Origin: UBA9655 sp963704475
GTDB lineage: Bacteria; Pseudomonadota; Alphaproteobacteria; UBA9655
Reading direction: 5' to 3'
Length of the DNA stretch: 64,000 nucleotides
Assembly (NCBI GenBank): GCA_963704475.1
Contig: OY969900.1
Span: 558,001-622,000 of the forward strand
The notes below the pieces were generated by a model. That model ran no database searches and was not told the DNA's origin. It saw nothing but the letters and a program-made list of their open reading frames with translations. Shown here in pieces: positions 53,103 to 62,491 of this stretch. The translations under genes were made by a program, and so were the position numbers. How positions within the stretch are numbered: the stretch's first letter is position 1; each line of letters starts with the position of its first letter.

Positions 53103-54523
53103 TAAGAAATCTCCTTAAAAACATAATGAGGACGCAAGCACCCATTCACTCTATTGTCACCAACTACCTGTATAGATATTGCATGGTCATGCGAACACAA
53201 TGGTACCATTGCATTTAACGATCCAATAGCAATGCCCGGGGTTAAGAAATATTCGCCTTGCTGGAGTAAGGGCATATCACATTCTAATAGAAATTTTAAT
53301 TTTTTTTTCATACTGCCTCCGAGTGTAAAATCTAATGCTTTTGATGCAAACAAATCAAACAAAGAAATTCCTTTGTGTGTATCCAAACGTAACCCTACAA
53401 ACAAATTATTACTTTGCAAGTCTGATTTGAATATTTTATTTATTTCTTTTAAATCTAATTCTACTTCTACTTCAGCCAATAAGGGTTGTCCTTGCTCAAG
53501 AATGTTTGGTTTTTTGATGTTTTTTAATTTTACGCTATTTACTGTAGCTCCCCCACGCCCCCACGAACTTTCTTGAGTACTAAACAATAAAGTCAGATTT
53601 GAATCTTCAGATTTTATTAACTTAAGATTCCTTTTATTAGCTGAAACTTCTAAAGGTTGGATAAAACCATGACCCTGCGTTTCCAAAATTGGGTCATTAA
53701 CTATGTCAACTTCTAGAGAATCTGTTGAATTTTGAGGGATCTCCTCTGAAATTTGTTTTTTTGGAAATAACACTTCATAATATTTTGTTGTAGCTTGTTT
53801 CGAATCTCCCCAAAAAATCGCTTTTCCTTTTTCAAGCACCATTCCGCGGTTACAAAGTGATCGTACGGTTTCTGCAGCATGAGATACAAATAAAATTGTT
53901 GTTCCATTATTGCGAAGGTGTTCTAATCGTTGCATACACTTCAATTGAAATCGTGCATCCCCCACGGCTAAGGCCTCATCAATAATGAGCACTTCTGTTT
54001 CCACTGCCACCTGCACAGCAAAGGCAAGGCGCAACATCATGCCACTTGAGTAAGTTTTTACAGGTTGTTCTACATGCGCTCCAATATCCGCAAATGCTAA
54101 AATCTCATCCATTTTATTCTCTGTCACCTCGCGTGACATACCTAACAAGCTAGCATTTAAAAATACGTTTTCAATCCCTGAAAAATCTGGATTAAATCCA
54201 GATCCTAACTCTAGTAAAGCAGCGACACGGCCTTTTACATTTACATTGCCCGTCGTTGGAGACAAAGTTCCTGTGATGATTTGCAATAACGTACTTTTGC
54301 CGCTCCCATTTTGCCCCAATATACCAACTGTTTCTCCACGCTCAACCTCAAAGCTAATGTTTTGAAGAGCCCAGAATGTATCATAGTAAGCTTTATTACT
54401 TTTTTTTATGGGGTGTATAAACCTTGAGTACGCCATTTGTTTCAAACGATCAACTGGCGCTTTATACATTGCAAAACATTTGCTCACCTGATCAACTTGA
54501 ATAACTGTATTATCAGAGGACAT
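53102..54523 (-). CDS. wzt: Polysaccharide ABC exporter ATPase, Wzt type
   Basis: Drives export of a lipid-linked glycan across the inner membrane with Wzm. Residues 1-250 form the ATPase: VGILGQNGSGKST (Walker A), YSSGMMLRLAFAVQ (signature), VLIIDEALAVGD (Walker B). Residues about 310-470 are a beta-rich extension (VNSVKLKNIKKPNILEQGQP, LFVGLRLDTHKGISLFD) of the kind that in Wzt recognises the modified non-reducing end. ATG 54523 (MSSDNTVIQVDQVSKCF) is preferred; it overlaps wzm by 11 nt. Confidence 0.93.
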   Translation of the reverse strand: MSSDNTVIQVDQVSKCFAMYKAPVDRLKQMAYSRFIHPIKKSNKAYYDTFWALQNISFEVERGETVGILGQNGSGKSTLLQIITGTLSPTTGNVNVKGRVAALLELGSGFNPDFSGIENVFLNASLLGMSREVTENKMDEILAFADIGAHVEQPVKTYSSGMMLRLAFAVQVAVETEVLIIDEALAVGDARFQLKCMQRLEHLRNNGTTILFVSHAAETVRSLCNRGMVLEKGKAIFWGDSKQATTKYYEVLFPKKQISEEIPQNSTDSLEVDIVNDPILETQGHGFIQPLEVSANKRNLKLIKSEDSNLTLLFSTQESSWGRGGATVNSVKLKNIKKPNILEQGQPLLAEVEVELDLKEINKIFKSDLQSNNLFVGLRLDTHKGISLFDLFASKALDFTLGGSMKKKLKFLLECDMPLLQQGEYFLTPGIAIGSLNAMVPLCSHDHAISIQVVGDNRVNGCLRPHYVFKEIS

Positions 54524-55343
54524 CAGCAAACCCTTTTCTTGTTTTCTGAAAACCCCAGAAACCCATCCATGCAATAAAAACACTAAAAATTGTGTACACC
54601 ATTAAACTTTTCCAATCCAAAATTTTTCCAAATAATAGCACATTACGAGACTGCTCAATTATCAATGTTAATGGATTTAATAAAATTACAGTTTGCAATT
54701 TCAGGGGCACCATTGACAATGGATAGAATATCGGTGAAGTAAACATTAAAATAGTGGTAAAAAAAGAAATTATTTGATTAGAGTCTCGAATATAAACCCC
54801 TATTGCAGATAAAATCCAAGAAACTCCAAGCGTAAATAAAATGAGTGGCAATAGAACAAGAGGAAAAAAGACAACAGTCCACGACAAAGAACCTACAAGA
54901 AGGAACTGAATAATTAAAAGCATAAAAAGGCTAACCATTGCATGAAACAAGGCAGATCCCATCGCAATACAGGGAAGAATTTCTAAAGGAAATATAATTT
55001 TCTTAACGTAGGTCACGTTACCCGTAATTAACGAGGGTGCTCGGTTAATACATTCTGCAAAAATCCCATATACTATTAACCCAACGAATAAAATGACCGC
55101 AAATTCCGTCTGATTTTGATCCGGTTCAATACCCCATCGTACCTTGAAAATAGTTGAAAAAAAGAAGGTGTAGACACCGAGCATAAGCAACGGATTAATA
55201 AATGACCACATCAAACCAACAACAGATCCGCTATAACGACTCAGTACTTCTCGTTTTGCTAAATTAAAAATAAGTTGACGATTACTGTATACACTTCCTA
55301 ACATTTGTTTGAAAGTTGTAGCATTGTTTCTAGAAGAAATCAT
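54513..55343 (-). CDS. wzm: Polysaccharide ABC exporter permease, Wzm type
   Basis: A 276-residue ABC-2 permease with six membrane helices. Family features are FNLAKREVLSRYSGSVVGLM near the N-terminus, GIFAECINRAPSLITGNVTY, KIIFPLEILPCIAMGSALFH and ILMFTSPIFYPLSMVP. The C-terminus ends in a short helix after WMGFWGFQKTRKGFADVL. Overlaps of 4 nt with the epimerase gene and 11 nt with wzt indicate coupled translation of the exporter. Confidence 0.93.
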   Translation of the reverse strand: MISSRNNATTFKQMLGSVYSNRQLIFNLAKREVLSRYSGSVVGLMWSFINPLLMLGVYTFFFSTIFKVRWGIEPDQNQTEFAVILFVGLIVYGIFAECINRAPSLITGNVTYVKKIIFPLEILPCIAMGSALFHAMVSLFMLLIIQFLLVGSLSWTVVFFPLVLLPLILFTLGVSWILSAIGVYIRDSNQIISFFTTILMFTSPIFYPLSMVPLKLQTVILLNPLTLIIEQSRNVLLFGKILDWKSLMVYTIFSVFIAWMGFWGFQKTRKGFADVL

Positions 55344-56464
55344 TTAGACCACACCACACGATTCACATAATCTACATAACTCAGAACTATACGAAGAATT
55401 TTTTTTGAGACAAGTCCTGCATCATAGTCAGGAACTAACTTATATAAACGCTCATTTGGCTTGTGCTGGGCAATTACAACACGTACAGCATCTAATATAC
55501 GTTCAGCCTTAAAATTGCTTAGAATTAAAGTTCCTTCATCCATCCCTTCTGGCCTCTCATGTGCATCACGGATATTAATAGCTGGTAGGCTTAATAATGA
55601 AGACTCTTCCGTAATCGTGCCACTATCTGATAGGACGCATAATGCATCCATTTGCAGCTTGATGTAATCAGAAAAACAAAATGGTTTTAGAAATTGAATT
55701 TTTGGACTCAATCCCTTGGTTTCAAGTGTTTCCAACCTTTTCCTTGTACGAGGATGGGTAGAGACGACTATTGGTACATCATACTCTTTAACTAAAAGCT
55801 GAAGAGTATCCAACAAATCTTGCAATTTATTAGGATCATCAACATTCTCTTCCCGATGAGCACTTACCAAGAAATAGCGTTGAGGTTTAATTTTAAGTTC
55901 TTTCAATATATTAGATTTTTTTATTTTTGGCATAAGGTAATTCAATACCTCATACATATGAGACCCAGACTTTATAACCCGTTCTTGAGGAAGTCCCTCT
56001 GCTATAAGATAGCGACGAGCATGTTCGCTAAGAACAATATTAATATCACTTAAATGATCAATAATTTTGCGATTAATTTCCTCGGGAGTGCGTTGATCAA
56101 AACAACGATTCCCAGCTTCCATGTGAAAAATAGGGATCTTCCTACGTTTAACCGCAATTACAGAAAGACATGAATTTGTATCTCCATAAAATAATACGGC
56201 ATGAGGTTGCTCTTTTTCTAGAACGTCATCTACCTTTTCGATAACACGCGCTATCGTCTTTGCTGCAGTATCTTCAGCAACATTCAAGAAGTAATCAGGT
56301 TGGCGAATTCCAAGATCATCAAAAAAAATCTGATTTAATTCATAATCATAATTTTGACCTGTGTGAACTAAAATATGGTGAGTATGCTCATCAAATTCTG
56401 CAATAACCCTAGACATTTTAATAAGTTCTGGGCGTGTGCCGACAATCGTAACAACTTTGATCAT
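55340..56464 (-). CDS. UDP-GlcNAc 2-epimerase-like enzyme (WecB/FnlC family)
   Basis: 374 residues of the non-hydrolysing UDP-N-acetylglucosamine 2-epimerase family: VGTRPELIKMSRVIAEFD, VHTGQNYDYELNQIFFDDLG, FYGDTNSCLSVIAVKRRKIP, HMEAGNRCFDQRTPEEINRK, VVSTHPRTRKRLE and LSDSGTITEESSLLSLPAIN with RPEGMDEG. The RCFDQRTPEE region and the partners upstream (dehydratase and RmlD-like reductase) suggest the FnlC/WbjD/WbvD role, the last epimerisation in making UDP-L-FucNAc or UDP-L-QuiNAc, and not ManNAc synthesis. Confidence 0.88.
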   Translation of the reverse strand: MIKVVTIVGTRPELIKMSRVIAEFDEHTHHILVHTGQNYDYELNQIFFDDLGIRQPDYFLNVAEDTAAKTIARVIEKVDDVLEKEQPHAVLFYGDTNSCLSVIAVKRRKIPIFHMEAGNRCFDQRTPEEINRKIIDHLSDINIVLSEHARRYLIAEGLPQERVIKSGSHMYEVLNYLMPKIKKSNILKELKIKPQRYFLVSAHREENVDDPNKLQDLLDTLQLLVKEYDVPIVVSTHPRTRKRLETLETKGLSPKIQFLKPFCFSDYIKLQMDALCVLSDSGTITEESSLLSLPAINIRDAHERPEGMDEGTLILSNFKAERILDAVRVVIAQHKPNERLYKLVPDYDAGLVSKKILRIVLSYVDYVNRVVWSK

Positions 56465-56489
56465 AATTTAATAGTCTCGTTATAAAGCA

Positions 56490-57527
56490 CTAGGCAGCAG
56501 CTTCCAAAGCCTTGTTAGGCAGTTTGAGGTATTGGCGCATAAAGTCTGCTTGTAACAAAAGTTCTTTTACGCCTTCTACTGTAAGCCTTTCTGTATTCTG
56601 GGATGTATAACCTTCTAAAGCAAGCTCTTTTTTATCATCTGCTGCAACGTAATTTGTGTAGTTAATATCTCTACTATCTAATGGGATACGATAATACCGC
56701 CCGAGGTCATCAGCTTGTGCGATTTCTTCAGCAGAAACTAACACTTCATAATGCTTTTCAGCGTGTCGAGTTCCCATGTAGTGAATTTCACTATTTTTCT
56801 CAAATAATTCTTGTAAGGCCTGTGCTAATACTGAAACAGTTGCAGCAGGAGATTTCTGAACAAATATATCCCCCGGAAGACCATGCTTGAAGGCATAAAC
56901 CACTAAATCTACGGAATCTTCTAAAGACATCAAAAAGCGAGTCATCGTGGGCTCAGTAATTGTTAATGGTTTTCCTTCCTTAATTTGTTTTACAAAGAGA
57001 GGGATTACAGAGCCCCGAGAACCCATTACATTGCCATACCGTGTTGCGCACAAAATAGTACCGCCCTCTTGTTGTCTACGTGCTTTTGCTTGCATTAACT
57101 TTTCCATCATTGCTTTGGATATGCCCATTGCATTAATAGGATACACAGCTTTATCTGTACTAAGCATAACAACACGCTCTACTTGATTAAAAACAGAAGC
57201 ATTCAAAACATTTTGCGCCCCAAGAATATTCGTTTGTACAGCTTCTATAGGAAAAATCTCACACGAAGGTATCTGCTTTAGTGCTGCAGCATGAAAAATA
57301 TAGTCTACCCCTTTTGTAGCTTCAAAAATACTATTATAGTCCCTGATATCTCCAATATAAAATTGAATTTTAGGATTACTGAAAGCCCCTCGCATCTCTT
57401 CCTGCTTCTTTTCGTCACGGCTAAAAACACGAATTTCTTTAACAGAAGAAGCTATTAAGTGCTTTGTTAGAGCATTACCAAAGGAGCCTGTACCTCCTGT
57501 AACTAAAACTATTTTATTATCAAACAT
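56490..57527 (-). CDS. UDP-GlcNAc 4,6-dehydratase/5-epimerase (CapE/FnlA family)
   Basis: A soluble 345-residue extended SDR enzyme. The Rossmann motif VTGGTGSFGNALTKHL is at residues 7-22, HAAALKQIPSCE follows, and the active site reads STDKAVYPINAMGISK, where the usual Y-x3-K is M-G-I-S-K, the M-x3-K of the CapE/FlaA1 group. YGNVMGSRGSVIPLF is conserved. Together with the next two genes it should act on UDP-GlcNAc towards an acetamido-6-deoxy-L-sugar. Confidence 0.9.
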   Translation of the reverse strand: MFDNKIVLVTGGTGSFGNALTKHLIASSVKEIRVFSRDEKKQEEMRGAFSNPKIQFYIGDIRDYNSIFEATKGVDYIFHAAALKQIPSCEIFPIEAVQTNILGAQNVLNASVFNQVERVVMLSTDKAVYPINAMGISKAMMEKLMQAKARRQQEGGTILCATRYGNVMGSRGSVIPLFVKQIKEGKPLTITEPTMTRFLMSLEDSVDLVVYAFKHGLPGDIFVQKSPAATVSVLAQALQELFEKNSEIHYMGTRHAEKHYEVLVSAEEIAQADDLGRYYRIPLDSRDINYTNYVAADDKKELALEGYTSQNTERLTVEGVKELLLQADFMRQYLKLPNKALEAAA

Positions 57528-57566
57528 TATAGGCTCCTTACACTTATTCGTATTTGAAGATAATTT

Positions 57567-58436
57567 CTAAATCGATGTTAGGTTTTCAAATTTATACATT
57601 CGTTCCACTAGTTCCGACCACTCAGGTGCAATATAGCCGGTTTCCGCATTGAAACGGTCGGCATTAAGGGAACGATCAATAACTAGGCTGTTTGTAGGTA
57701 CAATGTCAATACTTTTTCTATAATTTTTAGCAACACAATTCAAAAGATCATATTTATTTATTGGCCTTGACGCTACATGATATAATCCTCTCATCTCTGG
57801 TCTTGGTATTACAAACTTTCGGATAATTGTTGCCAACTCAATTGTTGGAAAACCAGAAAAAACAGCATGAGTAAACCCATTTACACTGCCCTGTTGTGCA
57901 AGAAACCAATTTATGAGGCTCTTTTGTCCTGATAGTTCATGACCAATGATCGAGGTGCGAAGTGTAACAGCATGAGGATAGTCAACTTCACCTAAAAACT
58001 TAGAACGACCGTATAAATCATCAGCATCAGGAAAATCACTCTCAAGATACCCTCCTTTTGTACCAGAAAATACGCAATCTGTACTAATCTGTATAAGACG
58101 AGCGCCCCCTGTTTTGCAAAGAGCTGCCAGTCGGTGAGGCAGCAGCGCATTAATAGAAATGGCCAACAATGGATCCTTAGACTCAGCTAGTTGTTTTACA
58201 AGCCCAATACAATTAACAACAACATCAGGTTTTATTTTTGTAAAAACGTCAAGAAGGGACTCGTTATTTGCAACATCTACACCAATAATAAGTTGAGAGG
58301 CGAGCGTTTTAGAAAAATGCTGAAGCGCCCTACCCTCTCGTGCAGTACCATACACACTAAAATTCTTATCTTCACTTAGATAACGAAATAGAGTGCTTCC
58401 CAACATTCCAGTTGCGCCAAGGACCAATATTTTCAT
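57567..58436 (-). CDS. RmlD-like nucleotide-sugar 4-reductase
   Basis: 289 residues of the RmlD/dTDP-4-dehydrorhamnose reductase family: KILVLGATGMLGSTLFRYLS start, CIGLVKQLAESKDP, ISTDCVFSGTKGGYLESD and YGRSKFLGE with the Y-x3-K pair. In UDP-L-FucNAc or UDP-L-QuiNAc synthesis the second step is done by FnlB/WbjC or the RmlD-like WbvR. This protein lacks the C-terminal cupin domain of WbjC, so WbvR (L-QuiNAc) is the better match. It is the first of the three sugar genes. Confidence 0.85.
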   Translation of the reverse strand: MKILVLGATGMLGSTLFRYLSEDKNFSVYGTAREGRALQHFSKTLASQLIIGVDVANNESLLDVFTKIKPDVVVNCIGLVKQLAESKDPLLAISINALLPHRLAALCKTGGARLIQISTDCVFSGTKGGYLESDFPDADDLYGRSKFLGEVDYPHAVTLRTSIIGHELSGQKSLINWFLAQQGSVNGFTHAVFSGFPTIELATIIRKFVIPRPEMRGLYHVASRPINKYDLLNCVAKNYRKSIDIVPTNSLVIDRSLNADRFNAETGYIAPEWSELVERMYKFENLTSI

Positions 58437-58463
58437 CTTTATATTCCTTACAATTATTCAAAA

Positions 58464-60569
58464 TCAATGATGTGCAGTATGCCCTTTTTCTTGCAAAGGA
58501 ATCAACTGAAAAGAGCGCAAGAACATACTAAGGGGACTGTCAAAATCCCACGCTCCTATTTCTTTTGGAGAGATTGCATTGAGTGGTTGAAACGTAAATA
58601 CATTAACACCATTACCTACTAATAAGTTCATTGGAATTTCTAAATCCACTGATTGTTTTTTAAGTGATGTTGTAATAGAAATAATTCCTAACACCTTATC
58701 ATTTAAGGAGACCCGTATTTTCTGTACAGGATGCTGCTTGTTGACTAGACCCGAGACATCCATGTGGAGTGTATAGAACTTCTTTTCTATATTTGGAATT
58801 CTCATACATAATGTCGCTGGTCTATTTTGCAACCACACACCTTCATTTTCTGGAGAAAGCCACGCATTGTCCACATATTCACTAACATCCGTTACTTTCG
58901 TGCCAAGCTTATATACTATGTTGCAATTGTTCCAAAGGTCCTTTTTAAGTTGCTGCGCTAAGGCGCTAACATTTCCTCTAAATTCAAAAACGACATGATT
59001 GTCAGGATAGCCATAAGGATCTGGAGTGACATTATTTTTAAAAACAACAACCTTATTCTTTCCTAAAATTTCAAAATTTTTCAACAAATCTGACGCTTCA
59101 TCCGTCAGATACTGTTTTATCAACGGCCTGAGTCCCAATGTACTTGCGGCAGCCTTGGAGATTTTCAATTTTCCACTTTGCAAAGGCGGTTTTATGAGTA
59201 TGGCAGCATTATACATCCCAGCTATGTACGTCCACGTCCCTTTTTGAAAAACCTCAAAATCCGTAGATCCAGGATGGTCATCTAGACTGGGTTGTGTTCC
59301 AATCGGATGACCATGATCACCGGTCACAATGATTAGTGATTTATCATAGATTCCAAGACGTTTCATATGGTCAAAAAGATGGGTGAGTTGGCCAAGGAAG
59401 AATGCCATTTCTTCCCAATAGTTTTCTACGGTCAGCTCCAGAGGTTTTAAAAAAAGAGGCATTGATTCTAAGTTTTGACGTTTAAATACAATTGGCACAT
59501 GAGGAATCATACTATGAAAAAATAATATTTTGTCTTTACTCTTTCCAATGGGCGCAAGAGCTAATCGATCCATAATATTTTTGCTCGTTTTTTTATACCC
59601 GGCTATCCACATGTTTACATCTAGCCCCAGAAAACTCGTTGTTTTTACTATTTTCTGAATGCTCAATGCTAGTAAAATACGAGAGGTTTCTACCGGATTG
59701 GAAGATTGATAACAAATCTGCGAATTATGAAGTTGGATAATCTCTAAGCCGATCACAGTACTATCAAACCCTAAAGTTTTAGCATCCGTTATAAAGGAAG
59801 AAGTAGCTACATCTGCATATTCATCAGTGGCAGTAGGTTTTTGTTCTCGAGTATACAACTTACCAGTCATAATTGAAGGAGCTCCATAACTGGTAAACGG
59901 GAAAGGGGACGTAGCACGTGAAAATAGAGTAAAGCCTTGAAAATTGTCTTTTTCACTAGGGTGCATTGTAAGATATTGCCCAAGTGTTGATCCCTGCAAC
60001 ATATCAGCAAAAATAAAAATGATATTTTTATCTGAAGCAAAAGTTAGATCAGTTTTATCAGAATAGTAGGTTTGTGGTGGAGACGTCATCCACTGTTGAA
60101 CTGGGTAATAGAAAGCGACTGCAAATCCCAGAACTGCAAAAATCACATAAAGATTTCTTAATATAACTTTTTCACGTAAAAACAAGAACATAAACACTGC
60201 GACAGCAATGAGATAAGAAGAATAAAGTATACAATAGTACGTTAATGAAAAATTTTTGCTCGTACTACCATCGAGCTTTCCTCCCGCCTCAGGGTAAAAA
60301 ATTGAGACCACAAAAAAAACGAGAAAAAGAGAACGAAAAAGAGCGATAGCGATTCGGCGATATTTATTTGAAAAAAAAGAGATTGGAAGAGCCGTCAATA
60401 CACAGGCACAAAGACAAGAAACACCCAAGATAACAAAAGAAAATTGATAATCAAACGGCTCGCGTGGTGCAAGGGCAATTAATATCGGATTTAATAGAAA
60501 TATTAGCCCGAATAACGGCAACGTTTCTAAGAATACGCGAAAAAATTTTTTAAACCAAGTTTGAAACAT
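58464..60569 (-). CDS. Membrane-bound sulfatase-like hydrolase/transferase
   Basis: 701 residues. About five membrane helices fill residues 12-165, followed by a periplasmic sulfatase/alkaline phosphatase-like domain: KNIIFIFADMLQGSTLGQYL with a metal Asp, SPFPFTSYGAPSIMTGKLYT with the likely Ser/Thr nucleophile region, and IVTGDHGHPIGTQ with metal-binding Asp and His. The last 180 residues are beta-rich. The layout resembles phosphoethanolamine and phosphoglycerol transferases acting on surface glycans or lipids. Which group it moves is unknown. Confidence 0.8.
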   Translation of the reverse strand: MFQTWFKKFFRVFLETLPLFGLIFLLNPILIALAPREPFDYQFSFVILGVSCLCACVLTALPISFFSNKYRRIAIALFRSLFLVFFVVSIFYPEAGGKLDGSTSKNFSLTYYCILYSSYLIAVAVFMFLFLREKVILRNLYVIFAVLGFAVAFYYPVQQWMTSPPQTYYSDKTDLTFASDKNIIFIFADMLQGSTLGQYLTMHPSEKDNFQGFTLFSRATSPFPFTSYGAPSIMTGKLYTREQKPTATDEYADVATSSFITDAKTLGFDSTVIGLEIIQLHNSQICYQSSNPVETSRILLALSIQKIVKTTSFLGLDVNMWIAGYKKTSKNIMDRLALAPIGKSKDKILFFHSMIPHVPIVFKRQNLESMPLFLKPLELTVENYWEEMAFFLGQLTHLFDHMKRLGIYDKSLIIVTGDHGHPIGTQPSLDDHPGSTDFEVFQKGTWTYIAGMYNAAILIKPPLQSGKLKISKAAASTLGLRPLIKQYLTDEASDLLKNFEILGKNKVVVFKNNVTPDPYGYPDNHVVFEFRGNVSALAQQLKKDLWNNCNIVYKLGTKVTDVSEYVDNAWLSPENEGVWLQNRPATLCMRIPNIEKKFYTLHMDVSGLVNKQHPVQKIRVSLNDKVLGIISITTSLKKQSVDLEIPMNLLVGNGVNVFTFQPLNAISPKEIGAWDFDSPLSMFLRSFQLIPLQEKGHTAHH

Positions 60570-60592
60570 TTCTTTTATCTCCTGATTGAGTC

Positions 60593-61999
60593 TTAATTTT
60601 TACACTCATACCAAAAAAGGCATCTTCCGCTTTCCGTTACAACTTGTTTTTGAATAATTTTAGTAAGAGCCTTCAAACATAATTCGAAGTTTTCAATATC
60701 GTAGTCATAAAATATATCTTCTCGAAGAGCAAGCATTCGTTGTATCGTGCTATCAGATTTTGGAACAAATTCAATAATGCCCGTGGGGGCAATGTCTACA
60801 AGCCATTCTATTGTTTGTTGAAGAGGAATGTTCTTAGCTATTGCCAAATGATGCTCAAAAGCAAGTGCAATCAAAGCATCTGCTTTTGTTCGACTAGAAA
60901 ATCCCTTACGCTCTGTCTGCATCCACCCTTGACTAGGACTAGGGTTTGCGGCATCTAAAAAGAGGGGCAAAAAAGGTAATTTTTCTTCCACTCCCCGTGA
61001 GAATGCTAAATCAAGAGTGTGTTGATCAAAATCAAAACCAATAACGTATTCTGCGCCTGCTTCTAGGGCTGCGACACTATAATCACCCGTATTACACCCC
61101 ATGTCTACTAACGTTTTGGGCTTGGTAGAAGCAACAAAGTCTTGAACAAATGCTCGTTTGAGAGAGACCTCGTGAGAGGCATATGTGTGCGTGCGCGCAT
61201 AATCTTGCCAAACTGTTTTTCCTCGATCAAGAGGGGTCAATTTGGCAATCCACCGTCGTAGTTGAGAAAGCAGTCCATGATAAGCAGTTTTTGATAGGTG
61301 GCGCTGTGACTTAGCTTCTTTAATGAGCCCGTCTGGAGCGTTAATAGCTTTATGCTCTAACTTTGCTTGAAGAACGACATGGCTTAATATATTCCATGAA
61401 AGTTTTTTTGAGAGAGATATTAAACGGGATAGATCAGCGGCACTTATACCTTCCAAAGAGCCTCTGAACCAAGAATTATGACAGACTCCATTGAGTGAAC
61501 GAAGTAACAATGGATTTAAGAATTGTTCACAAAATTGCCGATAGCCTAGCCAAAATTCCCCTTTTTTATAGGGTTTGAGAGAAAGCAGATCAATAAATAT
61601 AGGTTTAGATCCAAGGAATTGAATGTTATAGGCCGTTGCATCTGAAAGAACCGCGTCACTTTCTAATAACGCTAACTGAAAATCTAGATGGTGCAAGGCT
61701 GCTGCCTTTAACTGACTAAAAGACCATTCGTAAGGGTATGATATATAAGGGATTCGAGGGTGCTCAACTATGTAGACAGCATCCAAAGGATTAACTGGCC
61801 AATCAGATTTTTTCAATTCTTTAAAATTAATTAAATAGCCTTGCTGAATGGCCTTGGATAAAACACCTGTATCACGGAGTTTTTCATAATCTACACGTGC
61901 TATTTTATTTACTGAGCGAAGCACTCGATTGTCAAAGATAAAAATATTTCCCGCTGGATCACGAAATGAGCCAGCTTCCTGAAAAGACTTATGCTTCAT
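60593..61999 (-). CDS. Class I SAM-dependent methyltransferase, 468 residues
   Basis: The N-terminal 280 residues are a conserved extension (FRDPAGNIFIFDNRVLRSVN, SDATAYNIQFLGSKPIFIDL). The methyltransferase part lies at about 295-440: TLVDMGCNTGDYSVAALEAG (motif I), VIGFDFDQHTLD (motif II) and ALAFEHHLAIAKNIPLQQTI. Such long methyltransferases often accompany sulfatase-like proteins and the small YLDPGAGS protein, as here, in exopolysaccharide or lipid-modification loci. The acceptor is unknown. Confidence 0.82.
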   Translation of the reverse strand: MKHKSFQEAGSFRDPAGNIFIFDNRVLRSVNKIARVDYEKLRDTGVLSKAIQQGYLINFKELKKSDWPVNPLDAVYIVEHPRIPYISYPYEWSFSQLKAAALHHLDFQLALLESDAVLSDATAYNIQFLGSKPIFIDLLSLKPYKKGEFWLGYRQFCEQFLNPLLLRSLNGVCHNSWFRGSLEGISAADLSRLISLSKKLSWNILSHVVLQAKLEHKAINAPDGLIKEAKSQRHLSKTAYHGLLSQLRRWIAKLTPLDRGKTVWQDYARTHTYASHEVSLKRAFVQDFVASTKPKTLVDMGCNTGDYSVAALEAGAEYVIGFDFDQHTLDLAFSRGVEEKLPFLPLFLDAANPSPSQGWMQTERKGFSSRTKADALIALAFEHHLAIAKNIPLQQTIEWLVDIAPTGIIEFVPKSDSTIQRMLALREDIFYDYDIENFELCLKALTKIIQKQVVTESGRCLFWYECKN

Positions 62000-62007
62000 T
62001 TTTCTGT

Positions 62008-62214
62008 TTATTTTTGTTCTTTTCGTTTGCGTAGATTACAAAGAAAATTCTTTATCTTGCTGTAGTATAGAGAAAAAAATGTTGTTACAACAGCCGCTCC
62101 ACCAACCATCCCTTGCAATAGTATACTCCCCGCACCAGGATCCAAATAGGCATAAGCAGGGTGTATTTCTGCACAGAACAAGAGAAAAATCATGTAGTTA
62201 AGAATTAATCGCAT
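62008..62214 (-). CDS. Small membrane protein with YLDPGAGS motif
   Basis: A 68-residue protein: an N-terminal hydrophobic signal or anchor (ILNYMIFLLFCAEIHPAYA), then YLDPGAGSILLQGMVGG, a second membrane segment (AAVVTTFFSLYYSKI) and a basic tail. The YLDPGxGS motif marks a family of tiny proteins found beside methyltransferase/sulfatase-like genes in glycan loci. The function is unknown. It is the first gene of the 14-gene minus-strand operon; the 277-bp gap upstream (62215-62491) should hold the promoter and shows no gene. Confidence 0.7.
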   Translation of the reverse strand: MRLILNYMIFLLFCAEIHPAYAYLDPGAGSILLQGMVGGAAVVTTFFSLYYSKIKNFLCNLRKRKEQK

Positions 62215-62491
62215 ATGAGTTTCATGCCTTCACGTCATTCAACTTTTCAAAGGAGTTGGAATACCCCGTTACAAGTTTTGTTTTCGCTGGCAAGAGGAAG
62301 AATGTCAATATAAATCACTTCGCCTCCATATTTTGATAGTGGATTTTGGATTTTCAGCAATTCCGCTATGTGCATAGTCAAGGAAAAAAACACTAAGAAA
62401 CACAAAAATCCTCTCGTTCAAACAAAGAAGGAGGTAAAAACTTAACACCCATCAGTTTTGCATAAAGAATGAACACTCCACGTCTCAAGCC

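Noticed and set aside
55340..56464. Naming the epimerase wecB for ManNAc synthesis
   Set aside because: The neighbours (CapE-like and RmlD-like enzymes) point to the FnlC/WbvD role in acetamido-6-deoxy-L-sugar synthesis, so no gene symbol is given.
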